Below are positions 1-12,780 of a stretch of 64,000 nt of DNA, piece by piece. Numbering within the stretch: position 1 is the first letter of the stretch; the number at the start of each line of letters is the position of its first letter. The notes below the pieces were generated by a model. The model had not been told where the DNA came from. It did not search any database and saw nothing but the letters and a program-made list of their open reading frames with translations. A program made the position numbers and the translations under genes. This DNA comes from Pseudeuparius sepicola (lineage: Eukaryota > Arthropoda > Insecta > Coleoptera > Anthribidae): contig OY987299.1 of the NCBI GenBank assembly GCA_963920635.1, forward strand, positions 133,793,373 through 133,857,372, in the 5' to 3' direction.

Positions 1-766
1 TTAATAACAATAGTCAGTAAAAGCATAGTCGAACCAGTTTCGTTCGACTGCTAAAATGACTCGTACTGAAACCCGTCTACTTAGTAGTCGTTGTTTTTCA
101 GCAGTTATTATTTTCTGTGTTTAGTGTGTTTTAATGTGTTTTTTATTGTTTAACTCCAGTAGTAGTTTTCTGCTTGATTTAAAGATAGGTGGTACCGATA
201 GTAAAAAATAACACCTTTTTATTATTTTAGATACAATGTTGAAACGGAGAATGGAGGCAACTTAATTTGAGAATAGAAGACGCAGCAGGTGGCGTGTCTC
301 CGAAGAATCTCAGACATGGCCGGAGTTACTTCAACATCATCCACAATAGGTCAAATTGCTTTATTCATTAATAAATAATGTGTGAGATTAACTATTTTTA
401 AGTATATCAGGGAGAAAAAAGGTACGAAGCGAATTAGTGAGGGACATACTAAAAAACTCAAGAAGTTTAAAAATTCCTAACTGTCTTTATTATTTCCTAT
501 CTAACATATTTGCTTCCCTTACTTGTAGCTATTGCGATCTGCTGATAAGGAACTCACCAATCGATTTTATCTTTATTACATGTTTCCGGATTGCCGAACC
601 AAGTTCGGTAGACTGGGAATATTAACAATGACCAAGACTGTTTATCTGTGATTTATCCGGACTGAAAGAGGACCAAGGACCTGTGATATGTATTTTCTAA
701 ATAGGAGTTAATTTTTATTTTGTTTCTATTCATTAAGTTTTTGTATATGGTTTTATTGGTGGTGGT
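1..766. other. Spacer, no gene recognised
   Basis: AT-rich sequence. The only open frame, near 437-625, has no recognisable domain and no splice or promoter context. No repeat shared with the rest of the window was seen here. Confidence 0.5.
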
Positions 767-784
767 GACAAAAATAATCCTAAA

Positions 785-861
785 TAATAGTAATTGCCAC
801 CCCTCCCCCCACAATACTCCTAGATTGGAGTATTGTGAGGGCGAAAATTATTATTATTATA
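785..861 (+). repeat. Short dispersed repeat, copy 1 of 3
   Basis: The segment runs from AATAATAGTAATTGCC through a C-rich tract and ACAATACTCC to a TTATTATTATTAT tail. The same order of blocks occurs at 49677-49783 (same strand) and 18607-18708 (opposite strand). This copy lacks the CGCACAAGCATG block that the other two share. The A/T triplet tail suggests a SINE-like or MITE end, but neither a promoter nor a target duplication was identified. Confidence 0.65.
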
Positions 862-2817
862 CCTGCCTGATATGTTTCTTTGGTTTTTGTTTTAAATATA
901 TATAAAAAAAACGAAAATACTTTAATATATCCCTGTAGTCCTTTTAATTGTTTTATTTCTGAAAAGGAACACATAATGTGGGGGAATATATCACATTATG
1001 CGCTCTTTTTTAGAAATAAAGCAATAATTAAAAGTAATTCAATATCCCAGTGGGAGATCCTAGTTCAAATTTCCCGCTTCTCCCCCTTTGCCCCTCCCCC
1101 CCCCCGCAGAATTCCTTATAGAAATTCCAACCAAGGTTCATCCAACCCGGTAAGGTGGCGCTGACCGTTCTGCCTCCTGTCAGCGGTGTTGCCAGGCAAA
1201 AGCAATGACGCTGCATTTCTTAACCTATATATTTTGTGCTTACTGACATCTATCACCGTGTCAGATATCAAAATATTGTGTCAAAACTTGGATACTACTC
1301 GGGGCGATTTCCGTCTCACATATTTTGTAATACACATAGAGCTTTGGCTCCTTCCTGGGATTTATTATTCAAAGGTTTACTTATACCTAAAAAATGTATC
1401 GACAAGTAAATCAAGCAAATTTATTTTCATTGCAATTAAGCTTTATATGAGTGCAAATAGACCGAATGAATCGCCGGAATTGCGGCGTAATCAAGCTGGC
1501 ATATTTCCATGGCCACCTCTCATTTATGCACATTTTCAGGACCGAAATCATGCATTAAACACTACCTAAATACCGAACGCGAATTATTGGGAGAGCCATA
1601 AACAATTGCACGTGATGACAAGTTATTACGTTAATAATTTATGGGCGCGCTTGGTCCAGATTATTATGACTTATTAATGTAACAACAATGTATTGTCTGA
1701 GCGATATTGTAATGTTATAATGCAGATGAACCTACTCTGTAGGTAGATAGGTTCCACTTATAGCGTATTCGAAAGGAATTGATAGCACATATTATTATGT
1801 GGCTCCAGTTTCTAATTCTATCTACGTGTTTGTAAATCCTTACATCGGTTTAGTTAGTTTACTTTGTTCCCCAGATTTTCGTTTACCGCCTAGTTTTATT
1901 ATATTTTTCCATAGTTTTTAATGAAATACGGAGTAATTGTAGTAGTATTTGGCAACCCTGGAATAAGCGGCTTCGAAAGCCGCGTCCTCCGAATGTTGCC
2001 GAAAGTTGACGAAAATGCGCGAACCGTATTCGGGAAACGTACAGGCCCGGCTCTAGGTGAAGATATAATTATTTTTATATGACGAAAAAGTTCAACACAA
2101 TATGAACGCAAAAATAATAGTTGAATTTGAATTCACGGAATCAAGGGAAGCGGCGCTTCCATGACTTGTGTTTTTTAAGAAATAGGAAAAATTGTGTATT
2201 TGGAGGAAGCTTGGCTCGATCGAAGGAAGTTACGCTTTTGGAAAAGTAGAATTGTTCCCAATTTACCTTTTTCGCATCCGAACTAACCTAGTTTTAATTT
2301 GGCTTTGTTGAAACATGACCGGCTCGCCGCGGCGACAGCAAATGGAATTCCAGCAAGTAAATGGGTTTTGGGAATTCAATCATCTTCCGGGATAAGCCGA
2401 AATAAAATGCTCGGAACTGGGATGTCGCCAGTGGCGGCCACTAGATTGGGAGTCCCTTAAAACGGGTTTGTACCAAATTATGTTAAAAATATCGAACAAT
2501 AAAAATTCTGCCTACCCGCTTAAATCAAGTTGTATGTGGATTAAAAACAATTAAAACTATAACTTACTTTATTACAACTAATAGTAATATCTTAGACAAG
2601 GAAAAAGAGAGGATGCCTAACAGCGCTCCCGGCCGTGTTACCGACAGCCACATCGCACGACAGGCCAGTGGCGTAGCATGAAACGCGTTCTTAGTAAATA
2701 TCACAAAAATGGTAAAAATGAAAAGGTAGTTAATTTTGACTTACATGTAATTTGAAATATTGGTATTTATTTGCACACAATTTTCCAAATGTAAAGCTAG
2801 TGTCAAGCGCTGAAATA
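862..2817. other. Spacer with GC-richer patches
   Basis: No gene recognised. The stretch 1440-1670 has mixed composition with several homeodomain-type cores (TTAATAATTTATGG near 1631-1644, CATTAA words), a CACGTG E-box near 1610 and few simple repeats. This looks more like conserved regulatory DNA than transposon DNA, but that is inference from composition only. A second GC patch at 2590-2690 is also unexplained. Confidence 0.3.
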
Positions 2818-2819
2818 TA

Positions 2820-3788
2820 CAGGGTGTTTCAGACCTAAATACAATAATTTTAACCCCATGCGGAGAAAATTGAGCTTAATACGAATCCGCAATTAAAAAA
2901 AATTAAAAGTCAATAATAAAGCCAGAATTTTTTTAAGGAAGCTACTTTTTACAAACAATAACGACGCCACTGGCGAGGTAACGTCCGCGAAGTGGGCCGG
3001 CCAGGAGCTACATTATTGGGCGACGTGCAATGTTGCCGGTTTTAGCTGGTATTCCCCGATTTTAAATACTTTTAAGTAGTTTTACCATTTATGCATTTAT
3101 GAAAGGCCAATTCAATTAAACTAATGAAATCAGGCGGTGGAGGCGGCCCTTCCGCGCGGCATTAGAGGGGGCGATCATGTATATCTATCTGAAGCATGCC
3201 AGTTTGGTTTTTAGTTGTTATCGTGTCGCCTTTTAAAACATAAAACCTTAACTAAGGGCGGTGTTTTGTGCCTTTATTTTTTTGTTTGCTAAAGATTATC
3301 CCTGTTGTCGGATGACACTCACTGTACATAGTAATAAATACATAAATAATAAATCTAGTTAGTAGTAAAAAATCAGACAATGAATGAACTGTATCGGCAA
3401 CGTCGCACCGCGAGCAAAACGCGGAAAGGTACGCGCCACGCGGAGAAGGTACTACAATTATTCCCCTCGAACGCAGGGCGAGTTGAGGTCTAAATTCCGT
3501 CGGTGGACGCCGTGGAAAACCGCATTACCATATGTGAGTGCGTGTCTTACCGAGGTGTTACCAGTGGAGGATAGTTTTTAAACCACCTTTCATTTGCTAT
3601 CAGCGATTATTATCCTAAAGGATAATAAAAGGTAGGCACATTTAGACAAATCAGTAGATGCCTAAAATATTAAAATTATTTAGTTATTTCTAAAATATTT
3701 CCGAAAAATTTTTTTTTCTATTTTCCGCATTTAGACACCTTTCTGAGTATCTGGTTAAAATTATTGTATTTAGGTCTGAAACACCCTG
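2820..3788. mobile_element. TA-flanked inverted-repeat element (CAGGGTGTTTCAG family)
   Basis: The two ends are perfect inverted repeats of about 36 bp, starting CAGGGTGTTTCAGACC, with TA directly outside both ends (2818-2819 and 3789-3790). TA duplication and a CAGGG-type end fit a non-autonomous Tc1/mariner-type element. The interior (3120-3250 and 3400-3560) is GC-rich and holds a 65-aa open frame with no recognisable domain, so no transposase is assigned. Confidence 0.8.
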
Positions 3789-3790
3789 TA

Positions 3791-6521
3791 TTTATTTGCG
3801 GCGATTTCGAATTAATCAAAATAAAATAAATAATGCACAACTATGGAAACCAGCCCATATTTTATGAAACTATCATATCATAATCAAAACGATGTTAAAA
3901 AAATAATTATACTGGTTCTATTTACAAGCAAAACAATGCACTTTATCATATCTGAAAGGTAGAAGAAATTTGAAGAAGTTATATTGAGAAAAAATAAAGT
4001 TTTAGGACTTCTTTCAAAAGTAGCTTGTTAAATATTTACCTGTGAAACGAAATCCCTGGCTCTTGCTTTTCACTTCTGCTTTTAACTCACAAATTCTCGA
4101 ATTTAACTAACAACGACGTAACAAAATCTATACACGGCAGGGTAGGCCATTGCGGAACCCTAATGTGGATCAGTAGAAAAAATAAGATTTCATTTTTACT
4201 TTAGGTTTTTGTATTTTAGTACTTACGAGTATACCTATTTGTAATAAAGCAAATTTTATATAGGACAGCTCCAGGTACGAATTTTTTTTTTAATTAATGT
4301 AAATGGAACTCCGTGATTGATAGTTTGTGGGCCTTCATATTATCACCAAATCTGATACTCTATAAAGTGGTACTACATACCGAATTTGGTTTAAACATTT
4401 CCATGGGTTGGGACACTATAAAAAATAATCGTTATTTTTTCAACATGAAGCGTTTATGGATCCATGTTTTTCCCCTTCAAATAAATTTTTCTATCGATTG
4501 TTAAAGTTCTGCTACAAAAAAGTGGACCATCCAGTATTATACCCCTTCTTGCCAAAAAAATCACGGCCATTTTTTGCAAAGTACTCCTACCTTTTATACA
4601 ATAATAAGGAATTTCCTTGTTTACATTTACAAATTCTACCCTACAGTTACGGCAAAAACACGAAAGGGCCATATTTTATACGGAAATTACCCTTAATATT
4701 TATTTTAGCTATTATTACTGCTTCATTACACCGGAATTAAACTACATTAAACAAACTTTCTGTGTTCGCTTTAAAACGCAAATAACCCAACCTAACCTAT
4801 ATGGTCAGACACGCAGATGTTCGAGTAAATTAATGAAAAGCTAATATCGTTTTGTAAAATCCGAGAAATATTCTTTGTTCTATTGCTTTCCACTGGTTAT
4901 AGACTCAGACAAATAATGAACATAGACTAACCTAATAGCTGCATTGTAATCAGCCAACATAAAAAATGCCTACTCAAAACAAAAACAACAAATTTGACAC
5001 TTAAGCCTGCATCATATAATAAGCAGAGGTTACGTTTCCTATGCCACCAAAGTCCAACACATTACTCTTCCCATCGTTCTTAAAACTACACTAATTCACT
5101 AATTACTAACTTAACTATATCGACTATATGTCTTTTGTCCAATAACCCCAAAATCTCTTCAAAAAAGCAAGAATAACGCAAAAGTAAACACTCGAAACAC
5201 ATCAACACAAACCGGCGAAATTTCAACGAACTCGGGATCAGCTGTTGGGGCATAATAAAGTAAATATGCATCGATCACAAAGAGCTCGTGCAGCATTGCC
5301 ACGTTAGCCATAATAAGCAATTTATTAAGGATATTATTTATAGACCAAGTAGGATCAGTAAATTCACAAAATCAGTAAAACTTACTGTTAAATTATAACT
5401 GTCCAAATTTTTACTATATGTAGATTGTAGATATCAACTAATTGTTCCAAATTGATATTTTTCTAACGTTACACATTTATTTCGTAAGTACAAGATAAAT
5501 TTATGAAGAAGTTTGGCAATGGCTCTATCATTGCATGGTTTTGTTTTAGATCGTCTCTCGACACTAGCAGCGTTGCCGGCTTGTGCTGCTAGGCTCAAAT
5601 TCTAGCGACGTAATCATACATTTCTTTACATGATATAGAGAAAGTATAATATCTTATGTTTTATTTAAATTTCGTCTTATTATGTAACGTATTCAAAATC
5701 GTAATGCTATTACGTAACCTGATCGTTCTCCTAGTAGGTATGTTTTTAAATGCTCCAAAGAAAAAAGTGTTCGTGGCAATACAACAAAGTGCCGTTTATA
5801 TTTTACATATTTTTGGTGTGAGGTGGCAATATTTCTGCATAATATCTAATGGCGTCTTTCTAAACAAAAACAAACCCTTTACGGAATTACAGAAAAATCC
5901 TTTTCGGGCACATCCATAAATTACGACGCACAACCAAAACAACAGCCATAAATATCCATAAAATGTGACTGGCTCCACGCAAAGGCATCGCCCCCACCTA
6001 TTTCATATATCTAGGAAAAGATCCATATATTATTTTCCAGCAGATTTCCGTTCTACTTTCACCTATATTAAACAGGGTGTAAATGAGTGTCAAGTGCGAA
6101 AAAATGCAGGAGGTGATTGCTTTCTTAAAAATAAAGGGTGAATTGTTCTTGGTGACGAGCTTCAGAGCTTCAACTATTCCGTGTGGATTTTCTTCTGCTC
6201 ATATGCGGTTACTATGAAAATTAATAGGTAATCGCCCCTATAGAAAAATTATTAGCCTCGTCCGTGAATAAGATCTTCCCCAAAAATATACATTATCTTC
6301 ATCAATTTTATCCAGCATCCATTAATCATTCATAATTATAATTGTCAATTTTAACAAACATAAAACAAAGAAACGCCTACCAGATAAATTTTAGTTGAAA
6401 ATGTGACAGGGGCCTACTGCGTTTTTTACACACAATTAAATATTTTTAGAGATAATTTAATTTTCGAACCAAAGACGGTCTAAACATTACGGAAATCCAC
6501 ACAAAAAACTTGCTCAATTGT
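3791..6521. other. Spacer, no gene recognised
   Basis: AT-rich. Overlapping short frames on both strands at 4313-4844 and 5656-5978 have no domain, no consistent codon pattern and no splice context. A single CAGGGTG end is seen at 6072-6079 without a partner nearby. Confidence 0.45.
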
Positions 6522-7251
6522 AAGGTCAATGAAATGGTAAAAACAGATGTCTAATATCTTTTTTCGTTTTAGAGTTATTTTGAAAAAGTAAAATTTTGGG
6601 TTTCCGATTTTATTTTTTTCTGAAGTTGTTATCACAAATAGAAAAAAAAAGAAAAACACTGTCTTAATGGCACTTTTTAACGGGCTTTAAGATGGCGTTT
6701 TTAGATTTGTTCTACAACATTTCGTTTTTGAGAAACCATCTTCAACTTTATTTTTTTAAATACGGACCTGGATGCAGATGCAGATTTTGAAAGCACTTGA
6801 ATAGAAAAGAAGGAATTTTCAGTATAATTGTCTCAAAACATTTTAAAAATATTTCGTGTCATACATCATGGCATTTGCAATGAAAAGTGCTTTCAAAATT
6901 TGAAAAAAAAAAATAAAGGCCCGTATTTAAAAAATTAAGTTGAAGATGGTTTCTGAAAAACGGAATGTTGTAGAACAAATCTAAAAACGCAATCTTAAAG
7001 CCCGTTAAAAAGTGTCATTAGAAAGTGTTTTTTTTCTATATGTGATAACAACTTCAGAAAAAAATAAAAACAAAAACGCAAAATTTTACTTTTCTTTAAA
7101 AAATATATTAGAAATCTGTTTGTACCATTTTATTGACCTTAAAATTGCGCAACTTTTTCCCCATTTAACCGTTCTTCTATCTTTCACCGTTTGCAAGATC
7201 CCCATGCTGTTCATTCTTATCCGGGAAACATTGTATAAGCCACCCTGTAAA
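6522..7251. mobile_element. Foldback element, one terminus intact
   Basis: The segment 6522-6790 is mirrored by 6880-7140: AAGGTCAATGAAATGGTAAA pairs with its complement at the far end, and the inner arms include AACGGGCTTTAAGATGG against its complement near 6994-7010. The arms are diverged but collinear. Beyond the right arm the sequence continues to a CACCCTG end followed by TA (7244-7252). No matching left terminus was seen, so the copy is probably truncated. Confidence 0.65.
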
Positions 7252-7252
7252 T

Positions 7253-8323
7253 ATGGCATACCCCCAAATAAGCATTTTACCTGAAACGCGATTTGATTAG
7301 TGAAATCCACACGCCGAATTTCAATTTTTTCGTGTGGACCGTTTTTGAAAAAAGTAACACTAACATTTTTTCTCCCACTTTACCAATGAGTGTTAAATGT
7401 TGCTTTTGTTAATAATTGAATTGTTGTCAGTTAAAAATCAACAGAAAAACAAAAAGATTTCCTACGTACTTCTTTTTTTACATAAAATACGGGTGTAGAA
7501 AGTTCAACAAAGAAGCAAAGAAGCCACTATCGATTGAGCTCATTACTACAGCTATATTGCACTCATTTTAATATACACAATTTTATCGATATTATAAAGA
7601 TAGCAACCAAATAATAACTCTGTCACGCCTTACATTAATTTTTAATGCCTTGCAACCCATATATCAACCATCAATTACGAATAGGTCACGTTTAAAAGCC
7701 CGTGAAGAACGTATTCTAAAATTACAACGTCGGGCTATTTATATACGCCAGAATAAAAATACAAATTCAGTTTTATTCCCCCTATTGAACGGAGGAAGGG
7801 CAAATTTATAAATAAAAATGGCCGCCCATTGTGACCGCACTACGGCATAACAGTGATCATTACCGAGCTCGGCGTCGGACAATAGGCGTCCGGCATACAC
7901 ACCGACGTCACTGAATAGGGTATAGGGTGATAAACAAGCCCTGACTGTGGCTTCGATCCTTACGATAATCTCTTTGAAGAGATAATCTCGAATTTCACCA
8001 AGAAAAAACCCATGTGAGACATGTTAAGTCACCCTAACACTAAACATAAGACGTAGGTATTATAAAAAAGAAATACACGGAATATGCAGAGTGTCTATTG
8101 AGAATATGATGAGAGCTTTATTTGAAAGTTTTTTTGTTGGGCTAACTTTGTATAAAAACACATTCGAGAATCATCTTTCCGAGATACCTGTTTGTCTTGA
8201 AAACTAACTTGAAAAATAACAACTATGGTACTATCACCCCAGTAAAGTATTCAAATTTCAGGAAATACTTCAGCTATTATGTTAAATTTTTAATAATTAT
8301 TATAAATATAATTCAACTTATTA
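7253..8323. other. Spacer, no gene recognised
   Basis: Mostly AT-rich. The patch 7800-7930 is GC-richer, without any recognisable domain or repeat partner in the window. Confidence 0.4.
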
Positions 8324-8600
8324 TACAGGATGATTTTTTTAAGTCTACCACCGCCATTTTCTCGCTTACAAAAAAAACCGTAAGAAACAAAAAAAGCGTA
8401 AGAAACAAAAATGTTACAATTTTGGACAGCTAAGTGGTGCTGCAAAAGAAATCGGCATCCATGGCCAACTTGTCGCGCAATATTAAAAAACCTCAAATTG
8501 ACCAAAACTATTAATAGCCGTGGAATGTTTATTTTAAGAGACAGAGGAAAACTTTTATATTGAACATTGATGGCACTGAGAAGCTTTATCCATCCACGTA

Positions 8601-10271
8601 TGGTTCGTACAACACAAATTCCGTTGCACGTCATCAATAACAATTAATGACGAAAATTTTGTTACCAACGTTTTATATGAAAACATATGTGATTTTGTGT
8701 GTTGATATTTGAATTTGGCCTAGTATTATGTTGGTACCGCTGTTAACGCTACGGGCGACGTTGCCGAATTTACAACCGCCAGAGCCCGAGTTATAAGTTA
8801 TAACCTCGTGGAGGCGCACGTGAACGTTTCCACGTGTTTTGCATTGGAATAAACAATTCCGAAAGCTTGGCAATTAACCAATAGTTTTCTTTAAAGACCA
8901 ACTTGACTGCAAACCCACTAAAAGTTCAATCTTTTATCATATATAAAGAGCGGAATATATGCATTTAATTTCAATCGAAATATGCGCATATATATGCATA
9001 ATTTTTATTTAAAATATGCAATAATATGCATTTATTTGGCCAAATATGCAATAATATGCATTTATTTTAGATGTACAAATACCTTAAAAAAACACCGAAA
9101 CTGATTTTAGAGAAAAGGTTTATTTTAAGAAAAATGAAAGGAAAACAAATACATTAAATACCTACTAAAATACCTAATATTAAAGCAGAATTATAAAAAC
9201 ATTTTAATTTGAAATTGTATAGTAGGAATTTATGATTAAATACTATTCAAAGTTTTCCAATAAAAATCTTTGCCTTCTGTCGATAAAAATATGTTTATAT
9301 ATAGAAAAGCCTTCTTTCAACGTCTGCCGATGTAATAGGACAATGTTTTAATTTGGGTAGTAAGGTATAAGGCCAAGTGCAACTTCGTTGGATGATTTAC
9401 CATCAAAAATACTCTTTACTGCCATTAAAGATTTGAACCCTTCATTGTTTTCTACAGTAGAGCATATAATTTTTCTCTAACTTTTTTTTGTATCAATTGT
9501 TTATTCCACAGCCAACTTAAAAGTTGATTACAGGGAATCTTAAAACTATTTACAAATGTAAGTAAAACAAAATAACAACAACAAAAAAGTCAAAATTCAA
9601 CTAGTTCATCGATTTCTAATTAAGTCTTTGCAGATCTTTTTAAATTTATAAAAAATGTTATTTTTTTTAATAGTTTGGCAAAGCATTATATGTATATTAA
9701 AATACCCTTAAAAATAAAATACTTTAATACCTACATCACCGGGAACCTTTCTACATTTAGCGGAAAATGTTTGAACAAAATCAACAGATTCGCTTAAACC
9801 TAAATTTCTACTTTCTAATGAAATAATTATACCTATCTGGTATAAAACTAAAATTAACTTTAATAAAAACAAGTTGGTTAGCTACATCTGCATTTTTCAG
9901 GATTTCTTGACTTTGTACTACACACTACGAATTGTCTCTGAGCTCTAATAATCTTGGTTATATCTTATATCTATAAATAAGTATAGGAAAAACATGCAAA
10001 TATGCACAAAAATATAGTTTTTCCAGAAATATGCAATGTTTTGTGAAATTGAATAAAATATGCAAAAAATGCATATATATGCAATTTGCATATATTCCGC
10101 CCTTTAATCATATAAAATACATTTTATGCTTGTGGTTTAAAAATATGGTGAATGCGACGGTTATTGTTTATATCTTTATTTATCACGATACGGCAACGCT
10201 GCGTCCCCATGACGAGTCTTTTCCAATGCCGTATACGATGACGTGCATCGGAATTTGTTTTGTACAAACCA
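8601..10271. mobile_element. Nested TA element with TGGTTCGTACAACAC ends
   Basis: TGGTTCGTACAACACAAATT at 8601 is matched in inverse at 10240-10271, and TA lies immediately outside both ends (8599-8600, 10272-10273). Removing it restores the left arm of the surrounding foldback, so this is a genuine insertion with a TA target duplication. Without its own hAT passenger the element is about 500 bp and non-coding. The Tc1/mariner-like assignment rests on the TA duplication only. Confidence 0.8.
8944..10106. mobile_element. Non-autonomous hAT-type element rich in ATATGCA
   Basis: The termini are TAAAGAGCGGAATATATGCA and the complement of TAAAGGGCGGAATATATGCA (one mismatch). A perfect 8-bp direct repeat, ATCATATA, flanks it (8936-8943 and 10107-10114). 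Many ATATGCA words cluster at both ends, like hAT subterminal repeats. The interior is AT-rich and has no transposase. An 8-bp duplication plus short TIRs and subterminal repeats fits the hAT superfamily. Confidence 0.85.
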
Positions 10272-10996
10272 TAGTCAGATAGTTTCAGCAAATTACACAG
10301 GGTCTTCGGCTCTCGAAATTTTTTTTTGTTTATTTCTTATTAAGCGATTTTCTCGCTTATTTTAGGCCGCACAGAAAATACGTAAGAAAACAAAATATGG
10401 CAATTTTGGTCAGCGAGGCGACTTTAAAAAAGGAATGGGTCTCCATGCCCAACTTTTTGCGGTGTACTAAAAAAACTTTAAATCGACAAAAATTTTCATG
10501 GTCTCAAGAGAGCCGAAGACCCTGTGTAATTTGCTGAAACTATCTGACTACGTGGATGGATAAAGCTTCTCAGAGCCATCAATTTTCAATATAAAAGTTT
10601 TCCTCTGTCTCTTAAAATAAACATTCCACGGCTATTAATAGTTTTGCTCAATTTGAGGTTTTTTTAATATTGCTCGACAAGTTGGCCATGGATGCCGAAT
10701 TCTTTTGCAGCACCACTTAGCTGTCCAAAATTGCAACATTTTTGTTTCTTACGCTTTTTTTGTAGGGCGCAAAATAAGCGAGAAAATCGCGGTGGTAGAC
10801 CTAAAAAAATCATCCTGTATATATAAATTGAAGTTAAAAAAATCGTTTATTAAAAATATGTTATACTAATAAAAGTATGATTGGCTGAAAAACCGTTATT
10901 CCCAAAAAAAGAAACTATTAAAAGAATTTTAAATATGGAAATTAAATTCACTCATAATTGTTTATCTGATATTGACATTTCCTTAAATTAACTAAA

Positions 10997-11150
10997 GCCT
11001 GGTTCATGCAGCAACTTTATCTTTTACTTTTACCTTATCTTTAAAAAATATTAAATGTCATTGGTCAGTTCAAATTAAGGGACAAATACCATTGCTTATT
11101 TCTTAAAAATAAAGTAAAATTAAAAGATAAAGTTGCTGCATGAACCAGGC
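10997..11150. mobile_element. Short hairpin MITE
   Basis: A 154-bp segment with nearly perfect 30-bp arms starting GCCTGGTTCATGCAGCAACT, read in inverse at 11121-11150. The loop is AT-rich. The target duplication is unclear (TAA/TTAA words on both sides). Confidence 0.75.
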
Positions 11151-11602
11151 ATTAAATAAAATAAATTAAATTTACTTTTTCTAGAAATACTTCTATTTGT
11201 GACAGATTTTAGCAAGAATATCAAAACAATGAATGGGTTGTCCAATAAAATTAAAAATAAGAAACTGCATAAAATTAATATTTTGAAAAATGAAATTACA
11301 GATAAAATTAAAGTCAAATACACTTAGTTAAAAAAATTTACAGATATATTTATTTCTGAAGATATTAAAAAATAGTATCCCTACGTTTTAAATTTTTTGT
11401 CCCCCTCCAGATAGAAATACTATATCAATACCTAATTTGTTGGCTAATATGGAGAATTTAACGAAAGGTTTTACAACAAAAAGAATATTTTTAAGGCAAA
11501 ACTCACTAATATCTTAACAAACTGAATTTCAACTTTTTATGACTCATGTGGAATTTAGTTGCCAAGACCTATGGCCGAGGTAAATAAACCACACGAGCCC
11601 TT

Positions 11603-11738
11603 TCATTTGATACCCATGGTGGGTATCAAATAGGTAATCCGCCATCTTGGAGCGGCGGCCATATTGAATTTCATTTGATACCCATATTAAGGGGGTTGAC
11701 AAAAAAATACATTATTCGCCATCTTGGGGCGGCGGCCA
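11603..11738. repeat. Two-copy short tandem repeat
   Basis: The block 'CATTTGATACCCAT ... CGCCATCTTGG(A/G)GCGGCGGCCAT' occurs twice, at 11603-11662 and 11671-11738. The first copy also contains a small palindrome (TTTGATACCCAT/ATGGGTATCAAA). Function unknown. Confidence 0.65.
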
Positions 11739-12044
11739 TTTTAAAACTATTACAATATTGAGTATTGTATATTGTATTGTCACCGGAACTAAAGGTGTAA
11801 GCAAAATTTCAGCTCAATCCGATGTCAGGAAGTGGTTCTAATTATTCAGCTTGCAAGATTCGACCCACACTAACAGGTGAAGTTATATAAAAGCTTGTAA
11901 AAAGATAACTCATCGTGGCTTCAGTGGTGTTTTAACCACGGACTGAACATAAACAGATACACTCAGTCACAATTGGTTGCAATTTACAACGATAAAAAAG
12001 GTAGAACATCTGGACTCTTCTCAATAAACGTCGTATTAAATCAG

Positions 12045-12190
12045 ACCTCTATATTTGCCACTGAAATTGGCAAATGGATGGCTCTTTAATATCCTTAGCA
12101 GGCCTGGCGTTTCTGTCGCTTTGTTCCATATTTTACGAGGTAATAAGGACGGGAAACGCCCAACAACCAATTTCATTTCGTCCCGAGATA
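12045..12190. repeat. Dispersed repeat shared with 18085-18245, inverted
   Basis: This stretch matches 18085-18245 read on the opposite strand, over blocks such as ATGAAATGAAATTGG, ACCTCGTAAAATATGGA and CCATTTGCCAATTTCA. It lies inside a 173-codon minus-strand open frame (12036-12557). The other copy has indels that break that frame, so the conservation is of DNA rather than protein. Nature unknown. Confidence 0.6.
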
Positions 12191-12780
12191 TGACAAACCC
12201 CCGCATGGACATTTTTTTAGTATTAGCACTAAGCAAATAAAACCCGATTTTATTTGTAGAAGTCACCATGTAATGACGTGTCGATATGGAGGTATTGCGT
12301 GCTAAACAAAACACGGCCCAACGACGATCTCTGGATTTCAAACTAATTAAATCTGAGAGGCAATTAAACGAGAATGTATATACATGGGCTGGTTGAAGCA
12401 AATTGATGAATTTCCAATAATTGGAAGGAAACGCTATACGAAAATGAAGAGGTGTACGAAGAAATATTGCCACACCCATATTTTCCGACATCAATAACGT
12501 CTTTAAGGGGGGGATAGTGTTAGAAGAACACATGCCGAGATGGCACGGGTGCGCCATGTTTATTCTTTAGGTTAGGTTGGGTGTAGGTAGAGGCCCTGTA
12601 TGACACAAAAAGTGACAGTTATTCGTTTTAACAGAGGTTGGACAACAGATTTTGGCAGATCTAGTAACATTGTTTTTATTATATTCTTATCTTGGCAGGT
12701 GCCAGTTTGTCAACAAAACTGTCGACAAATTATTGAGCGTGCTCATTTTCTTTTGCAAAAAGGAATGTTAACAGTTAAAA

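Larger units (their letters stand above)
8326..10817. mobile_element. Foldback element (CAGGATGATTTTTTT family), copy 1, interrupted
   Basis: The ends are CAGGATGATTTTTTTAAGTC and its complement, with TA outside both (8324-8325, 10818-10819). The arms are about 310 bp. The left arm is split: 8326-8600 continues at 10274-10315 after a nested element. The right arm is 10508-10817. The loop (10316-10507) is itself similar to the arms. An uninterrupted relative in the opposite orientation lies at 26796-27618, which confirms the arm order and the exact insertion point. Confidence 0.85.

Noticed and set aside
1028..1569. Overlapping short frames on both strands
   Set aside because: Several frames overlap on opposite strands with no domain. 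Consistent with chance.
2666..2972. Possible hAT element between CAGTGGCGTAGC and CGACGCCACTG
   Set aside because: The right word lies inside the well-defined TA element at 2820-3788, and no 8-bp direct repeat flanks the pair.
12036..12557. 173-codon minus-strand open frame, the longest in the window
   Set aside because: It covers a dispersed repeat whose other copy (18085-18245) has frame-breaking indels. No domain, no splice or promoter context.
12570..12580. TTAGG-like words suggesting insect telomeric repeat
   Set aside because: Only two or three partial units; such words are common as background in this sequence.
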